A stretch of 44,878 bases of DNA from an uncultured Xanthobacter sp. (GTDB taxonomy: Bacteria > Pseudomonadota > Alphaproteobacteria > Rhizobiales > Xanthobacteraceae): contig CALMSN010000127.1 in assembly GCA_937872325.1 (NCBI GenBank), forward strand, positions 1 through 44,878. The letters are read 5' to 3'. The notes under the pieces are model-generated. The model ran no database searches, had not been told where the DNA came from, and saw only the letters and a program-made list of their open reading frames with translations. Numbering within the stretch: position 1 is the stretch's first letter; the number at the start of each line of letters is the position of its first letter. Positions 32,932-43,202 of the stretch are shown one piece after another. The translations under genes were made by a program, and so were the position numbers.

Positions 32932-35667
32932 TTACTCCGCGGCTTCCGAGTCCTTCTTCTTCCCCGCGGCGCTCTTCGCGGCCGTGCTCTTCGCCGTAGT
33001 GCTCTTCCCCGTGGTGCTCTTGGCCTTCGCGGCCTTCGGCTTCGTCGCCTTGGCCGGCTTTGCGTCGTCGCCCTCGCCGGCGGCCTTCGTCGCGGTCTTG
33101 CTCTTTGCGGCCGACTTCGTCCCCGCCTTGCCCTTGGCCGGGCTCTTGGCCGGCGGCGCGCTGGCCGCCTTGGCGTCGATGAGGGGGATGGCATCGGCCA
33201 GCGTCAGCGCTTCCGGATCCACCGACTTGGGCAGCGTGGCGTTGACCTTGCCGTGATTCACGTAAGGCCCAAACCGCCCCGGCCGCACGGTGACCGGGCC
33301 GCCCAGGGTCGGATGATCGCCGAGCACCCGGCCGGCCGTCGCTCCGCCGCCGCGGGCGCCGCGCCCCTTGGTCTGCTTGTCGGCGATCAGCGCCACCGCC
33401 CGGTTGAGCCCGACCGAGAGCACGTCGTCGGCGTCCTCAAGGTTGGCGTAGGTGCGCCCGTGCTGAACGTAGGGCCCGTAGCGCCCGATGCCGGCCAGGA
33501 TCGGCTCGCCGTCGGACGGATGCACGCCGATCTCGCGCGGCAAGGCGAGCAGCTTCAACGCGGTTTCGAGGTCGACGTCGGCGGGGGCGAGGCCCTTGGG
33601 GAGGGAGGAGCGCTTCGGCTTCTCCCCGTCCTTGCCCTCGCCGAGCTGGAGATAGGTGCCGAAGCGGCCCGAGCGGACGGTGACCTCCTCGCCGCTCTGC
33701 GGGTCGAGGCCGAGCTGGCGGTTGCCGTCGCCCTCGGGGCCGCCCTCGCCGCTGAGCGGCTGGGTGTGGCGGCACTCCGGATAGTTCGAGCAGCCGATGA
33801 AGGCGCCGAACTTGCCCATCTTCAGGGAGAGCCGCCCGGCGCCGCAGGTGGGGCACAGGCGCGGGTCGGTGCCGTCGGCCTTGGGCGGGAAGATGTGGGC
33901 GGTGAGCATCTCGTCCAGGGCATCGAGCACCTGGGAGACGCGCAGGTCCTTGGTGGCCTCGATGGCGGCATAGAAATCCCGCCAGAAGTCGCGCAGCACC
34001 TGCTTCCAGTCGATCTCGGCCGCCGAAACCTCGTCGAGCTTTTCCTCGAGGTCGGCGGTGAAGTCGTATTCCACGTAGCGCTTGAAGAAGCTCTCGAGGA
34101 AGGCGGTCACCAGCCGGCCCTTGTCCTCGGCGACGAGGCGCTTCTTCTCCAGCTTCACGTATTCGCGGTCGCGGAGCACCGCGAGCACGGCGGCGTAGGT
34201 GGAGGGACGGCCGATGCCGAGCTCCTCCATCCGCTTCACCAGCGAGGCTTCCGAATAGCGCGGCGGCGGCTCGGTGAAGTGCTGGCTGGTGACGATCTCG
34301 CGCTTGTCGAGGCCCTCGCCGGCGCTCATGGCGGGCAAGGGGCCGGGCTCCTCCCCCCCGTCCTCGCCGCCCTTGGCCCCCCCGTAGTGGGGGGGGGAGC
34401 CGTCGAACTTCACCACCGTGCCGGTGGCGGTGAGGTCCAGGGTGCGGGCGCCCGCTTTGGCCTCGATGTCGGCGGTGGTGCGCTCCAGCTCGGCCGATTC
34501 CATCTGGCTCGCGACGGTGCGAATCCAGATCAGCTCGTATGGCTTTGCCTGCTCGCCATCAAGCACCCGGGCGACGTCGCGCGGGTGGCGGGCGGGATCG
34601 GTGGGGCGGATGGCCTCGTGGGCCTCCTGGGCGTTCTTGGCCTTGGTGGTGTACTTGCGCGGCACGCCGGGCAGGTATTTCGGGCCGAACTGCTTGCCGA
34701 TGGCGTCGCGCGTGGCGGCGACCGCCTCGGGAGCCATGTCGACGCCGTCGGTTCGCATGTAGGTGATGAGGCCCACCGTCTCGCCGCCGAGGTCGACGCC
34801 CTCGTAGAGCCGCTGCGCGACCTGCATGGTACGGGCCGGGGCGAGGCCGAGCTTTCGGCTTGCCTCCTGCTGGAGGGTCGAGGTGGTGAAGGGCGGCTGG
34901 GGATGCCGCTTCAGCGGCTTGGCCTCCACCGAGCGGACGCGGAAGGCGGCGGCGTCCAGCGCGGCGCGGAAGGCCTTGGCCTCCTCCGCCGTGCCCACCG
35001 AGAGGCGGGTGATCTTCTTGCCGTCGGCGCCGGAGAGGCGGGCCTCGAAGGCGTCGCCCCGCGGGGTCGCGAGGCGGGCGAGGATGGACCAGTATTCGCG
35101 GGCGACGAAGGTCTCGATCTCCCGCTCGCGGTCGCAGACGAGGCGCAGCGCCACCGACTGCACGCGCCCGGCCGAGCGCGCGCCGGGCAGCTTGCGCCAG
35201 AGCACGGGGGAGAGGGTGAAGCCCACCAGATAGTCCAGCGCCCGGCGGGCGAGGTAGGCATCCACCAGCGCGCCGTCGATGTCGCGGGGCGCCTTCATCG
35301 CCTCCAGCACCGCCTGGCGGGTGATGGCGTTGAAGACCACGCGGGAGACCTTCTGGTCCTTCAGCGCCTTCTTCTGCCGCAGCACCTCCAGGACGTGCCA
35401 GGAGATGGCCTCGCCCTCGCGGTCGGGGTCGGTGGCGAGGATCAGGGCGTCGGCGCCCTTCACGGCGCTGGCGATCTCGTTCAGCCGCTTCTGCGCCTTG
35501 GGATCTACCTCCCACAGCATGCGGAAGTCCGCCTCCGGATCCACGGACCCGTCCTTGGAGGGCAGGTCGCGCACGTGGCCGTAGGAGGCGATCACCTCGT
35601 AGCCGGGGCCGAGATATTTGTTGATCGTCTTCGCCTTGGCCGGCGATTCGACGATGACGACCTGCAT
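32932..35667 (-). CDS. topA: DNA topoisomerase I
   Basis: A 911-residue type IA topoisomerase that relaxes negative supercoils. The Toprim domain begins [17 protein letters not shown] and has [11 protein letters not shown] (acidic metal residues); the catalytic tyrosine is about Tyr303 in ITYMRTDG, with [12 protein letters not shown] before it. One zinc finger remains near the C-terminus (CPTCGAGR...CSNYPEC), followed by repeated GRFGPY-type topoisomerase C-terminal modules and a lysine/alanine-rich tail of about 80 residues. A low-complexity insert with homopolymer runs (34352-34397) lies between the core domains. It is the lone minus-strand gene between two gaps. Confidence 0.96.
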   Translation of the reverse strand: MQVVIVESPAKAKTINKYLGPGYEVIASYGHVRDLPSKDGSVDPEADFRMLWEVDPKAQKRLNEIASAVKGADALILATDPDREGEAISWHVLEVLRQKKALKDQKVSRVVFNAITRQAVLEAMKAPRDIDGALVDAYLARRALDYLVGFTLSPVLWRKLPGARSAGRVQSVALRLVCDREREIETFVAREYWSILARLATPRGDAFEARLSGADGKKITRLSVGTAEEAKAFRAALDAAAFRVRSVEAKPLKRHPQPPFTTSTLQQEASRKLGLAPARTMQVAQRLYEGVDLGGETVGLITYMRTDGVDMAPEAVAATRDAIGKQFGPKYLPGVPRKYTTKAKNAQEAHEAIRPTDPARHPRDVARVLDGEQAKPYELIWIRTVASQMESAELERTTADIEAKAGARTLDLTATGTVVKFDGSPPHYGGAKGGEDGGEEPGPLPAMSAGEGLDKREIVTSQHFTEPPPRYSEASLVKRMEELGIGRPSTYAAVLAVLRDREYVKLEKKRLVAEDKGRLVTAFLESFFKRYVEYDFTADLEEKLDEVSAAEIDWKQVLRDFWRDFYAAIEATKDLRVSQVLDALDEMLTAHIFPPKADGTDPRLCPTCGAGRLSLKMGKFGAFIGCSNYPECRHTQPLSGEGGPEGDGNRQLGLDPQSGEEVTVRSGRFGTYLQLGEGKDGEKPKRSSLPKGLAPADVDLETALKLLALPREIGVHPSDGEPILAGIGRYGPYVQHGRTYANLEDADDVLSVGLNRAVALIADKQTKGRGARGGGATAGRVLGDHPTLGGPVTVRPGRFGPYVNHGKVNATLPKSVDPEALTLADAIPLIDAKAASAPPAKSPAKGKAGTKSAAKSKTATKAAGEGDDAKPAKATKPKAAKAKSTTGKSTTAKSTAAKSAAGKKKDSEAAE

Positions 35668-36030
35668 GACGTTCCGTATCTCTAGAGAGGGGCATGCGTC
35701 GGAGCGCCGGGGGAGGCCGCGCCTCCGTGCCGGCGCCGGCGCCGCCCTGATGACGTCGGCCTTCGCGGCGGGAACTGCGCCTGCGCGGCCCCTGGTGGAC
35801 GCCGCCGCAGGTTACCCGGCCCCGTTGCGCCCGCAACATGGGCAGAGCCGCGACGCCTGTCAAATGCTCTGCCGGGCCGGCCGGCCTCCTCCGATGGCGC
35901 CTTTCGTATGAAGCGGCAGCCTGGCAATACAACCATAGGTAAGTTTTATTATGAAAATCAACCTTTAGAAGGTAAGGGGTCCGGCGCGCCCCAGCCGGTA
36001 TCCGCGATTTGCAGCCCGAAGGGTCGCGCC

Positions 36031-36300
36031 ATGGACGAACCGCCAGCCCCTGATTCCAAGAGGGCTCTTTCGAGGAGTCTTGAGAGGGACCACGGGAGGG
36101 ATCTTGCGAGCGATCCCGCGGCCGTGGCCACCTATGTGGCCCAGCTCGCCGAAGAGCTCGCCCAGCTCTCCCGCCGCGGCGGGCTCACCACCCTGGCCTA
36201 TATCCTCGACATGGCGCGGCTGGAAGCGCGCGGGGTCGCCGCTTCCGCCCGCCCGGGCCACGTGCCCGATTGCGACGATATCGCATCCCGGTCGCCGTGA
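36031..36300 (+). CDS. Conserved small hypothetical protein
   Basis: An 89-residue protein. The central part AELAQLSRRGGLTTLAYILDMARLEA in outline is predicted to be two helices and looks like small proteins seen widely in Rhizobiales, though no function is known to me. The first 25 residues are charged and variable. The ATG at 36031 is chosen because the upstream frame is disordered. An AT-rich segment at 35935-35975 precedes it and probably holds its promoter, divergent from topA. It converges on dprA. Confidence 0.7.
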   Translation: MDEPPAPDSKRALSRSLERDHGRDLASDPAAVATYVAQLAEELAQLSRRGGLTTLAYILDMARLEARGVAASARPGHVPDCDDIASRSP

Positions 36301-36391
36301 GCAGGGGCCCGGTTGCCCGGTCGGCAGCGGCAGGAGCAGAGGGCATGATCGCGGCTTGATCGGGCAGGCGGGGCCGATGGGCCGCGCGCGC

Positions 36392-37576
36392 TCAGCCCAT
36401 GCGCAGGGCGACGAGGCCGGTTCCCGGCCGGTCGAGCCGGCCGGCCAGTTCCAGCTCCAGCAGCACGATCTGCACCTCTCCCGGCGTCACACCGGACAGG
36501 CGGACGAGGTCGTCCACCTGCGTCGGCACCGGGCTCAGCAGGCCGATCAGGCGCGCGCGGGCATCCTCCCCCGGGCCGGCATCGGCGCCGAAATCGCCCG
36601 CCGGGGGGATGAACGGGGCCTCGATGGCGATGTCCGGCCGGCGGGTGGCGATGGGGGTGAGGGCCTCGATCACGTCGGCGGCGTCGGTCACCAGCGTCGC
36701 GCCCTGCTTGATGAGCCGGTTGGCGCCGCCGGAGCGCGGATCGAGGGGCGACCCCGGCACCGCGAACACCTCGCGCCCCTGCTCGGCGGCGAGCCGGGCG
36801 GTGATCAGCGAGCCGGAGCGCTCCGCCGCCTCCACCACGATCACCCCCAGCGCCATGCCGGAGACGATGCGGTTGCGGCGAGGGAAGTCCCGCGCCCGGG
36901 CCTCCCAGTTGAGCGGCATCTCGGAGACCACGGCGCCACGCGCCGCCATCTCCTCGATCAGCCCGAGATTCTCCGTCGGATAGGGCCGGGCGAGGCCGCC
37001 GGCCAGCACGCCGATGGTGGCATCGGCGCGTCCGCCCTCGAGCGCCGCGGCATGGGCGGCGGCATCGATGCCGCGGGCGAGGCCCGACGCCACCACCCAG
37101 CCGGCCGAAACGAGGTCGCGGGTGAGGCGGGCGGCCATGGTCCTCCCGGCGGCGGAGGCGTTGCGGGCGCCGACGATGGCGACGATCCGGCCGCGCAGCG
37201 CCGCCCCGGAGCCGCGCACCGCCAACAGCGGCGGGGCATCGTCGAGGGCGCGCAGGGCTTCGGGATAGTCCGCCTCGCCCAGCGCCACCAGCCGGGCGCG
37301 GCGGGCGGCCAGAGCGGCGATCTCCGCTTCCGCCTCGGCCCGGCTCGGCCCCTGCGGCGGCATCAGCCGTCCGCCGCGGCGGGCGAGGGTGGGCAGCGCG
37401 TCGAGGGCGGCAGCGGCGCCGCCATACTGGTTGATGAGCGCGCGGAAGGTGCGCGGCCCCACATTCTCGGTGCGGATGAGGCGCAGCCAGTCCAGCCGCT
37501 GGGCCGGGCTGAGCAGTTCGCCCTTCTCGGGTCCTTTGGCGGGGCCGGCCGGATCGGGCGGCGGACGACGGGCCAT
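36392..37576 (-). CDS. dprA: DNA-processing protein DprA
   Basis: A 394-residue DprA/Smf protein that protects incoming single-stranded DNA and loads RecA in transformation. A SAM-like N-terminal part is followed by the Rossmann-like core with VAIVGARNASAAG and VVVEAAERSGSLITARLAAEQGREVF in outline, GSPLDPRSGGANRLIKQGA, and a C-terminal winged helix (about 335-394). The start lies 3 bp after the plsY stop, so they form one operon. Other competence genes are not in the window. Confidence 0.94.
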   Translation of the reverse strand: MARRPPPDPAGPAKGPEKGELLSPAQRLDWLRLIRTENVGPRTFRALINQYGGAAAALDALPTLARRGGRLMPPQGPSRAEAEAEIAALAARRARLVALGEADYPEALRALDDAPPLLAVRGSGAALRGRIVAIVGARNASAAGRTMAARLTRDLVSAGWVVASGLARGIDAAAHAAALEGGRADATIGVLAGGLARPYPTENLGLIEEMAARGAVVSEMPLNWEARARDFPRRNRIVSGMALGVIVVEAAERSGSLITARLAAEQGREVFAVPGSPLDPRSGGANRLIKQGATLVTDAADVIEALTPIATRRPDIAIEAPFIPPAGDFGADAGPGEDARARLIGLLSPVPTQVDDLVRLSGVTPGEVQIVLLELELAGRLDRPGTGLVALRMG

Positions 37577-37579
37577 GGC

Positions 37580-38197
37580 TCAGCCCTTCGCGCCGATCTT
37601 GTCCTTGCCGATCTTGCCCTCGGTGCCGGCCATCAGCCGGCGAATGTTCTCGTGGTGCTTGGCCCACAGCAGCGCCGCCAGCACCGCCAGCACCGCCGCC
37701 TCCGGCCGGTAGCCGAAGATCCAGATCGCCGCCACCGTCACCACCGAGGCCACCAGCGCGGCGAGGGAGGAGAAGCGGGTGACGTAGGCCACGGTGAGCC
37801 ATGCGAACGCGAAGGCCAGGACCCCCGGCCAGGCGAAGCCCAGCGTGACCCCGATGAAGGTCGCCACCCCCTTGCCGCCGCGAAACTTCAGCCAGACCGG
37901 GAAGATGTGGCCGATGAAGGCGCCGAATCCGGCGGCGAGCGCCCCGTCGTGGCCGAACAGGGCGGCCCCCAGCAGCACCGCCGCGGTGCCCTTCAGCGCA
38001 TCGCCCAGCAGGGTGAGGGCGGCGAGGTCCTTGCGGCCGGTGCGCAGCACGTTGGTGGCGCCGATATTGCCGGAGCCGATGGTGCGGATATCCGCGGTGC
38101 CGGCCTTGCGGGTCAGCAGCAGGCCGAAGGGGATGGAGCCGAGGAGGTAGCCCAGGGCCAGCGCCAGGATGGCCATGGGAAGGGTCTCAGCGGTCAT
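37580..38197 (-). CDS. plsY: Acyl-phosphate glycerol-3-phosphate acyltransferase
   Basis: A 205-residue integral membrane enzyme that acylates glycerol-3-phosphate in phospholipid synthesis. The three conserved loops are visible: [25 protein letters not shown] and [18 protein letters not shown]. Six to seven hydrophobic helices are predicted. The ATG at 38197 is used; the frame is open to 38296, but that part is Cys/Pro-rich and off-family. It sits between the pyrimidine gene and dprA on the same strand. Confidence 0.94.
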   Translation of the reverse strand: MTAETLPMAILALALGYLLGSIPFGLLLTRKAGTADIRTIGSGNIGATNVLRTGRKDLAALTLLGDALKGTAAVLLGAALFGHDGALAAGFGAFIGHIFPVWLKFRGGKGVATFIGVTLGFAWPGVLAFAFAWLTVAYVTRFSSLAALVASVVTVAAIWIFGYRPEAAVLAVLAALLWAKHHENIRRLMAGTEGKIGKDKIGAKG

Positions 38198-38225
38198 CGG
38201 CAGCCTTCGCGGGATCGACGGGCGG

Positions 38226-39554
38226 TCAAACGTATTCGTAGACGGTGGCGCCGGCAACGATGGTGCGCAGCACCCGTCCCTGCAACCGCGCCGCATCGAA
38301 CGGGGTGTTGCGCGAGCGCGACTTGAGCTGCTCCGGATCGAGGATGAAGGGCAGGCCGGGATCGAACACGATCACGTCCGCCGGCGCCCCCGGCCGCAGG
38401 GTGCCGGCATCGAGGCCGAGGATCCGCGCCGGCCCGGTGGACAGAGCGTGCAGCAGGTTGACGAGGTCCACCTGCTCGGCATGGACGAGGCGCAGCGCGG
38501 CGGAGAGCAGGGTTTCCAGACCGATGGCGCCGGGCTCGGCCTCGGAGAAGGGCAGGCGCTTGCCCTCCACGTCCTGCGGCCGGTGGTCGGAGACCACCAC
38601 GTCGATGAGGCCGGACGAGAGCGCCCGGATCAGCGCCGCCCGGTCGTCCTCGGCCCGCAGCGGCGGGCGCACCTTGAAGAAGGTGCGGTAGGAGCCGACG
38701 TCGAGCTCGTTGAAGCAGAGGTGGTTGATGGTGGCGGCGGCGGTCACCGGCAGGCCGGCGGCCTTGGCCCGCTCCAGGATCTCGAGGCTCTCGGCGCAGG
38801 TCAGCGCCGCGGCGTGGTAGCGGGCATGGGTGCTGGCCACGAGCCGCACGTCGCGCTCCAGCACGATCGCCTCGGCCGCCTTGGGGATGCCGGACAGGCC
38901 GAGGCGCGAGGCGAACTCGCCCTCGTTCATCGCCCCCTGCGACATGGTGGCGTCCTCAGTGTGGTGGACGATGAGGGCGTCGAAGTCGCGGGCATAGGTA
39001 AGGGCGCGGCGCAGCACCTGGGCGCTGGCGAGCGAGCGCGGGCCATCGGTGAAGGCGACCGCGCCGGCGGCCTTCAGGAGGCCGATCTCGGTCATCTCCT
39101 CGCCCTTGAGGCCCTTGGTGATGCCGGCGGCCGGATGCACCCGCACCACCGCGGTGTCGCGGGCGCGGCGCAGGATGAAGTCGACGATGGCCGGGTCGTC
39201 CACAACCGGGTCGGTATCGGGCTGGCAGACCAGGGTGGTGACGCCGCCCGCCGCGGCCGCATGGCTGGCGGTGGCAAGCGTCTCCAGGTGCTCGGCGCCG
39301 GGCTCGCCGACGAATGCGCGCATGTCGACGAGGCCGGGGGCGACGACGCAGCCGCGGCAGTCCACCACCTCGGTGCCGTCAGGCAGGCCGGCATTGGCGA
39401 GGCCGAAGCCGGCATCCCGGATGACGCCGCCGGAGATCAGCACGTCGCCGTTGAAGTCGGCGCCGCGGGCGGGGTCGATCACCCGGGCGTGGGCGAGGAG
39501 CAGCGGGCGGGGCTCACCCCCGACGGGGCCAGTGTGGCGGCCGGTCTCACGCAT
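38226..39554 (-). CDS. pyrX: Dihydroorotase-like protein lacking the HxH metal site (pseudo-DHO)
   Basis: A 442-residue amidohydrolase of the PyrC type. The first metal-binding motif, normally D-x-H-x-H after PGLVD, reads DMRAF (Asp77, Arg79, Phe81), so both histidines are lost. The later [25 protein letters not shown] and VVSDHRPQD segments remain, as do [11 protein letters not shown] and the C-terminal barrel cap. The ATG overlaps the pyrB stop by 8 bp. In several bacteria a non-catalytic DHO like this is needed to assemble an active aspartate carbamoyltransferase. A true dihydroorotase must be encoded elsewhere. The symbol pyrX is used for such proteins in Pseudomonas. Confidence 0.9.
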   Translation of the reverse strand: MRETGRHTGPVGGEPRPLLLAHARVIDPARGADFNGDVLISGGVIRDAGFGLANAGLPDGTEVVDCRGCVVAPGLVDMRAFVGEPGAEHLETLATASHAAAAGGVTTLVCQPDTDPVVDDPAIVDFILRRARDTAVVRVHPAAGITKGLKGEEMTEIGLLKAAGAVAFTDGPRSLASAQVLRRALTYARDFDALIVHHTEDATMSQGAMNEGEFASRLGLSGIPKAAEAIVLERDVRLVASTHARYHAAALTCAESLEILERAKAAGLPVTAAATINHLCFNELDVGSYRTFFKVRPPLRAEDDRAALIRALSSGLIDVVVSDHRPQDVEGKRLPFSEAEPGAIGLETLLSAALRLVHAEQVDLVNLLHALSTGPARILGLDAGTLRPGAPADVIVFDPGLPFILDPEQLKSRSRNTPFDAARLQGRVLRTIVAGATVYEYV

Positions 39555-40494
39555 GGGGCAGCTTCCGGGCGAGGGTGTCGAGCACCGCCATGCGCACGGC
39601 GACGCCCATCTCGACCTGCTCGCGGATGAGGGAGCGGGCGCCGTCGGCGACCCCCGAATCGATCTCCACGCCCCGGTTCATGGGGCCGGGATGCATCACC
39701 AGGGCATCGCGCTTGGCGTAGCGCAGCTTGGTCTCGTCGAGGCCGAAATAGTGGAAGTACTCCTTCACCGAGGGGATGAAGGAGCCGGCCATGCGCTCGC
39801 GCTGGAGGCGCAGCATCATGACGATATCCGCCCCTTCGAGGCCGGCCTCCATGGTGCGGAACACCTCGACGCCGAACTTCTCGATCTGCGCCGGCAGAAG
39901 GGTGGAGGGCGCCACCACCCGCACCTGCGCGCCGAGGGTCGTCAGAAGCAGGATGTTGGAGCGTGCGACCCGCGAGTGCAGCACGTCGCCGCAGATGGCG
40001 ATGGTGAGGTCGGCGATCCGGCCTTTGTTGCGGCGGATGGTGAGGGCATCGAGCAGCGCCTGGGTGGGATGCTCGTGGGCGCCGTCGCCGGCATTCACCA
40101 CGCAGCAGTCCACCTTGCGGGCGAGCAGCGCCACCGCTCCCGACGCATGGTGCCGCACCACCAGGATATCCGGGTGCATGGCGTTCAGCGTGATGGCCGT
40201 GTCGATGAGGGTCTCGCCCTTCTTCACCGACGAGGAGCCCACCGACATGTTCATCACGTCGGCGCCGAGCCGCTTGCCGGCGATTTCGAACGACGACTGG
40301 GTGCGGGTGGAGGCCTCGAAGAAGAGGTTGATCTGGGTGCGCCCGCGCAGGGTGGTGCGCTTCTTCTCCACCTGCCGGTTGAGGTCCACGAACTCCTCGG
40401 CGAGGTCGAGGAGGGCGACGATTTCCCCAGCCTTCAGACCCTCTATTCCGAGGAGGTCGCGGCCGGTGAGGGTGAAGGCGGAAGGGGCTGCCAT
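39547..40494 (-). CDS. pyrB: Aspartate carbamoyltransferase, catalytic subunit
   Basis: A 315-residue enzyme of pyrimidine synthesis that joins carbamoyl phosphate and aspartate. The carbamoyl-phosphate site is [11 protein letters not shown] (about 60-70), followed by the conserved SVKKGET and HHASGA, then [20 protein letters not shown] and [11 protein letters not shown]. The ATG at 40494 is the only start that fits the family; a longer frame is low-complexity. It overlaps the pseudo-dihydroorotase, so the two subunits are made in a fixed ratio. No pyrI regulatory subunit is present, which fits the class that needs a DHO-like partner. Confidence 0.96.
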   Translation of the reverse strand: MAAPSAFTLTGRDLLGIEGLKAGEIVALLDLAEEFVDLNRQVEKKRTTLRGRTQINLFFEASTRTQSSFEIAGKRLGADVMNMSVGSSSVKKGETLIDTAITLNAMHPDILVVRHHASGAVALLARKVDCCVVNAGDGAHEHPTQALLDALTIRRNKGRIADLTIAICGDVLHSRVARSNILLLTTLGAQVRVVAPSTLLPAQIEKFGVEVFRTMEAGLEGADIVMMLRLQRERMAGSFIPSVKEYFHYFGLDETKLRYAKRDALVMHPGPMNRGVEIDSGVADGARSLIREQVEMGVAVRMAVLDTLARKLPHA

Positions 40495-40760
40495 GGCAGG
40501 CCGGAGGCATAGACAAATGCCGCCCCCGCGGCAAGCGCCGCCGACGGCGAAAGGCCCGGCTGCGAGGGGAACGCGGCGCCTGGTCGCGGGCGCGGGATTC
40601 AGAAGTCGTTCATCAATCGTGAAGAAGGATGAGGCCGGGCGGGCCCGCCGCCACATTTTGGCTGGCAGGCCGTCGACACTTCGCCAAGGGGCGGTTGCCA
40701 CACTGTCTCCCGGCATGCCGGCCTGGTCCGGCGGTGCCGATCGCGACGGGAGTTGATCTG

Positions 40761-41168
40761 ATGTCTTCGAAGCTCAAGGGCGTGATGGTGGCGCTGGTGG
40801 CGGTGGCGAGCCTCGCCGGCAGCCTTGCCCCGGCCTCCGCCGCGGCCATCGGCACCGGCAGCCTGGCGCTACGGGGCGGCGATGCCGCCATGGTGCAGCA
40901 GGTGGGCTATTGGTATCGCGGCCGCTGGTATGGCGGGTCCCCGGGGCCGAACGGCGCCGCGGTGGGGGCGGGCATCGCCCTCGGCATCCTCGGCGCCGCG
41001 GCCATTGCCGGCGCCGCCAGCGCCCCGCCGCCGGTTTATTATGAGCCGCCTCCGCCGGTCTATTACGAGCCGGCGCCGCGGGTCTATCTGGAAGGCCCGC
41101 CGCCGCCGCGGCCGCGCTCGTGCTGGGTCGATGCCGGCCCAGGCCGGGGCTACTGGTCGCCCTGCTGA
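40761..41168 (+). CDS. Secreted Gly/Pro/Tyr-rich small protein
   Basis: A 135-residue protein with a signal peptide (about 1-28, cut near APASAAA). The mature part begins with a [10 protein letters not shown] segment, a Gly/Ala-rich helix-like stretch ([19 protein letters not shown]) that could be a membrane-inserting glycine zipper, then repeats of P-P-V-Y-Y-E-P, and ends with a cysteine-containing [15 protein letters not shown]. Small proteins of this kind are common in Rhizobiales envelopes and have no known function. GGGAG stands about 8 bp before the ATG. It is divergent from pyrB. Confidence 0.75.
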   Translation: MSSKLKGVMVALVAVASLAGSLAPASAAAIGTGSLALRGGDAAMVQQVGYWYRGRWYGGSPGPNGAAVGAGIALGILGAAAIAGAASAPPPVYYEPPPPVYYEPAPRVYLEGPPPPRPRSCWVDAGPGRGYWSPC

Positions 41169-41199
41169 GGCCGCAGGCCTCCGGCAGAAGGCCCGGGGC

Positions 41200-42135
41200 T
41201 CAAGCCACCAGCTTCGCCAGCGCGATCACCAGCGGCAGGGTCACCCCGGCCGCGATGATCTGCAGGGTCAGGATCTCCGCCAGCATGGGGGCGTCGCCCC
41301 CCATCTGGCGGGCGAGCACGTACGCGTTGGGCGCCGCCGGCACCGCCGCGATCACCGCCACCATGGTCAGCTCGACGCCGCCGAGGCCGAGGATCAGGCC
41401 GAGGATGACCGCGATCAGCGGCTTGGCCAAGAGCTTGAGGGCGAGGCTCGCCATCACCGGCAGCTTCGGCCGCATCAGCGCGCCGAGATTGAGCCCCGAG
41501 CCCACCACCAGCAGCCCCAGCGCCAGGGACGCCCGGCCGAGGATGTCGCCGAACTCCAGCACCACCCGCGGCACCGGCACCGCGAAGGCATTGAGCAGGC
41601 CGCCCAGCGCGCACGCCCACAGATAGGGATTGCGCAGCAATTGCCCGCCGATATAGCCGGCGGTGGGCGCCGCCTGGCCGCAGAAGGCGGCGAGCACCAT
41701 CACCGCGATGACGTTGACCACCGGGATCATCGCCACCATCGCCACCGCCGCGATGGTGATGCCCTTGGCGCCATAGAGCCCCCCGGCCACCGCGAAGACG
41801 ATGTAGGTGTTCCACCGCACCGCCCCCTGGAACACCGAGGAGAAGGCGGGCCCGTCGGTGCCGAGCAGGGCGCTGAACATCCGGTGACGCACCAGGATGA
41901 GGCCGGACAGGACCAGCACGGCGCCGATGAGCGCGCTCGCCACCGCCAGCACGCTCACCTCCGACAGGTCCGCCTTGACCGCGGAGACCACCAGCAGCGC
42001 CGGGAACAGCACGAAATAGGTGAGTTTCTCCAGCGCCGCCCAGTGCGCCGCCTCCGGCAGCAGGATTCGCCGCAGGATGGCGCCGAGCGCGATGATGAGG
42101 AACACCGGCGCCAGAGCGGTGAGGACCAGGCCCAT
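41200..42135 (-). CDS. AEC (auxin efflux carrier) family transporter
   Basis: A 311-residue membrane protein with about ten hydrophobic helices. The family pattern includes APVFLIIALGAILRR near the N-terminus, LEKLTYFVLFPALLV, and the C-terminal half with LGLLVVGSGLNL and a helix containing AAVPAAPNAYVLARQMGGD. Such carriers export or import small organic acids such as malate or malonate; the substrate is unknown. The ATG at 42135 is preferred over an upstream start in Arg-rich sequence. It stands alone, converging on the preceding gene. Confidence 0.9.
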   Translation of the reverse strand: MGLVLTALAPVFLIIALGAILRRILLPEAAHWAALEKLTYFVLFPALLVVSAVKADLSEVSVLAVASALIGAVLVLSGLILVRHRMFSALLGTDGPAFSSVFQGAVRWNTYIVFAVAGGLYGAKGITIAAVAMVAMIPVVNVIAVMVLAAFCGQAAPTAGYIGGQLLRNPYLWACALGGLLNAFAVPVPRVVLEFGDILGRASLALGLLVVGSGLNLGALMRPKLPVMASLALKLLAKPLIAVILGLILGLGGVELTMVAVIAAVPAAPNAYVLARQMGGDAPMLAEILTLQIIAAGVTLPLVIALAKLVA

Positions 42136-42932
42136 GGTCTCGACTTTCCCATATGGCGATCGGCGAGGCCGCCGCCGCGATGCGCGGCCAGCGGCATCGC
42201 GCCCGGATCGCATGCAGGGCTTATCCTCAGTTTTGGAGCGTGAAAAGCGGCCGCGACGTCAGTTGGTGTCAGGGTATGGTGCGGGTGCGTCCCATCCCGG
42301 GACACGCGGGCTTCGCCTCACGAAGACGTTATCCATCCAGATCAGATGCTTATGGGGTTTTGGCGCGGATCTGTGCGCGGCAAGCGGCGGCCCGGAAGAC
42401 GGAACAGGGCGGGATCAGGCGGGGTCCGAATCGCGGCTGGGGCCGAAGTCCTGTTCCGTTCCCGGGCATCGCGCGCGCGATGCCCGCCGCCGGTGGGGAA
42501 GGGGCGCTGACGCCGGTGCGGATGCGTCCCATCCCGGGACGGGCGAGCTTCGCCTCACGAAGAAGTTATAAAATCAGATCAGATACTTATGGGAGCTGGC
42601 GCGGATCTGCGCCCGGCAAGCGGCGGCTCGGAAGCGGGAACAGGGCGGGATCAGGCCGTGTCCGAATCGCGGCCTGGGCCGAAATGCCGTTCCGTTCCCG
42701 GCATTGCGCCAGCCGGGTTCTGTGGGCGTCAGGCCGATCCCGCCCAGGCTGAATTGCGGCGCCGGCAGGGCAGATCCGGGACCGATGCATGGCGGTACTC
42801 TTGCGCAATGGTTGCCAAATCCTTAAACGAGCGCTCCCGCTCGCTTTACCTCCGCTTCGGTGGTGTCCGGGCGCTGTCAGGAATTTTGAATGGGGCGGCA
42901 GTTCCGCCTCCGGGATCGAGGCCGACCTTATC
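42136..42932. other. Gene-free region holding a 237-bp tandem duplication
   Basis: About 800 bp between divergent genes, filled mostly by two diverged copies of a 237-bp unit (see separate entry). No convincing gene. The right end (42780-42930) should hold the promoter of the small membrane protein. Confidence 0.55.
42279..42725. repeat. Tandem duplication, unit 237 bp
   Basis: Copy 1 begins GTGCGGGTGCGTCCCATCCC at 42279 and copy 2 GTGCGGATGCGTCCCATCCC at 42516. Both share a CTTCGCCTCACGAAGA hairpin region, ATCAGAT-CTTATGG, CGGAACAGGGCGGGATCAGG or its variant, and GTTCCGTTCCCGG. Copy 1 also has the 22-bp perfect palindrome at 42464-42485 (GGGCATCGCGC and its complement), which is lost in copy 2. 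The copies are about 85% alike by eye. Confidence 0.85.
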
Positions 42933-43067
42933 ATGACCGCCATTCAAGGCCGCTGCTCCCGCGGCTCGTGCTGGGCCGCCGCCCGCACCGCGATCCTGCT
43001 GTTTCTGGTGCTGATCGCGCTGATCTACCTCTTCGGCGGGCTCGGCCCGGTCATCCGCCCGCACTGA
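42933..43067 (+). CDS. 44-residue single-pass membrane protein
   Basis: A short polar start (MTAIQGRCSRGSCWAAART) with two cysteines is followed by one membrane helix (ILLFLVLIALIYLFGGLGPVI). No family is recognised. It is the first frame after the tandem repeats and is 135 bp before the next membrane-protein gene on the same strand. No strong ribosome site is seen, so it is less certain than its neighbours. Confidence 0.45.
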   Translation: MTAIQGRCSRGSCWAAARTAILLFLVLIALIYLFGGLGPVIRPH

Positions 43068-43202
43068 TCCGCGTCCGGACGGTCCCGAGGTGGTATAGCG
43101 CAGGCTGGCGGATTGCCTCATGGCGCGGCGCGGTGGAATATCCGCCGCCGCCGCGACGGGCTTGTCCGAGCCGCCGCGGCTCATGTTCCGCCAGGAGACC
43201 GG

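Noticed and set aside
32881-35685. 934-residue plus-strand open frame over topA
   Set aside because: Antisense of a clear topoisomerase gene; composition is typical of high-GC shadows (long Leu/Arg/Gly/Val runs).
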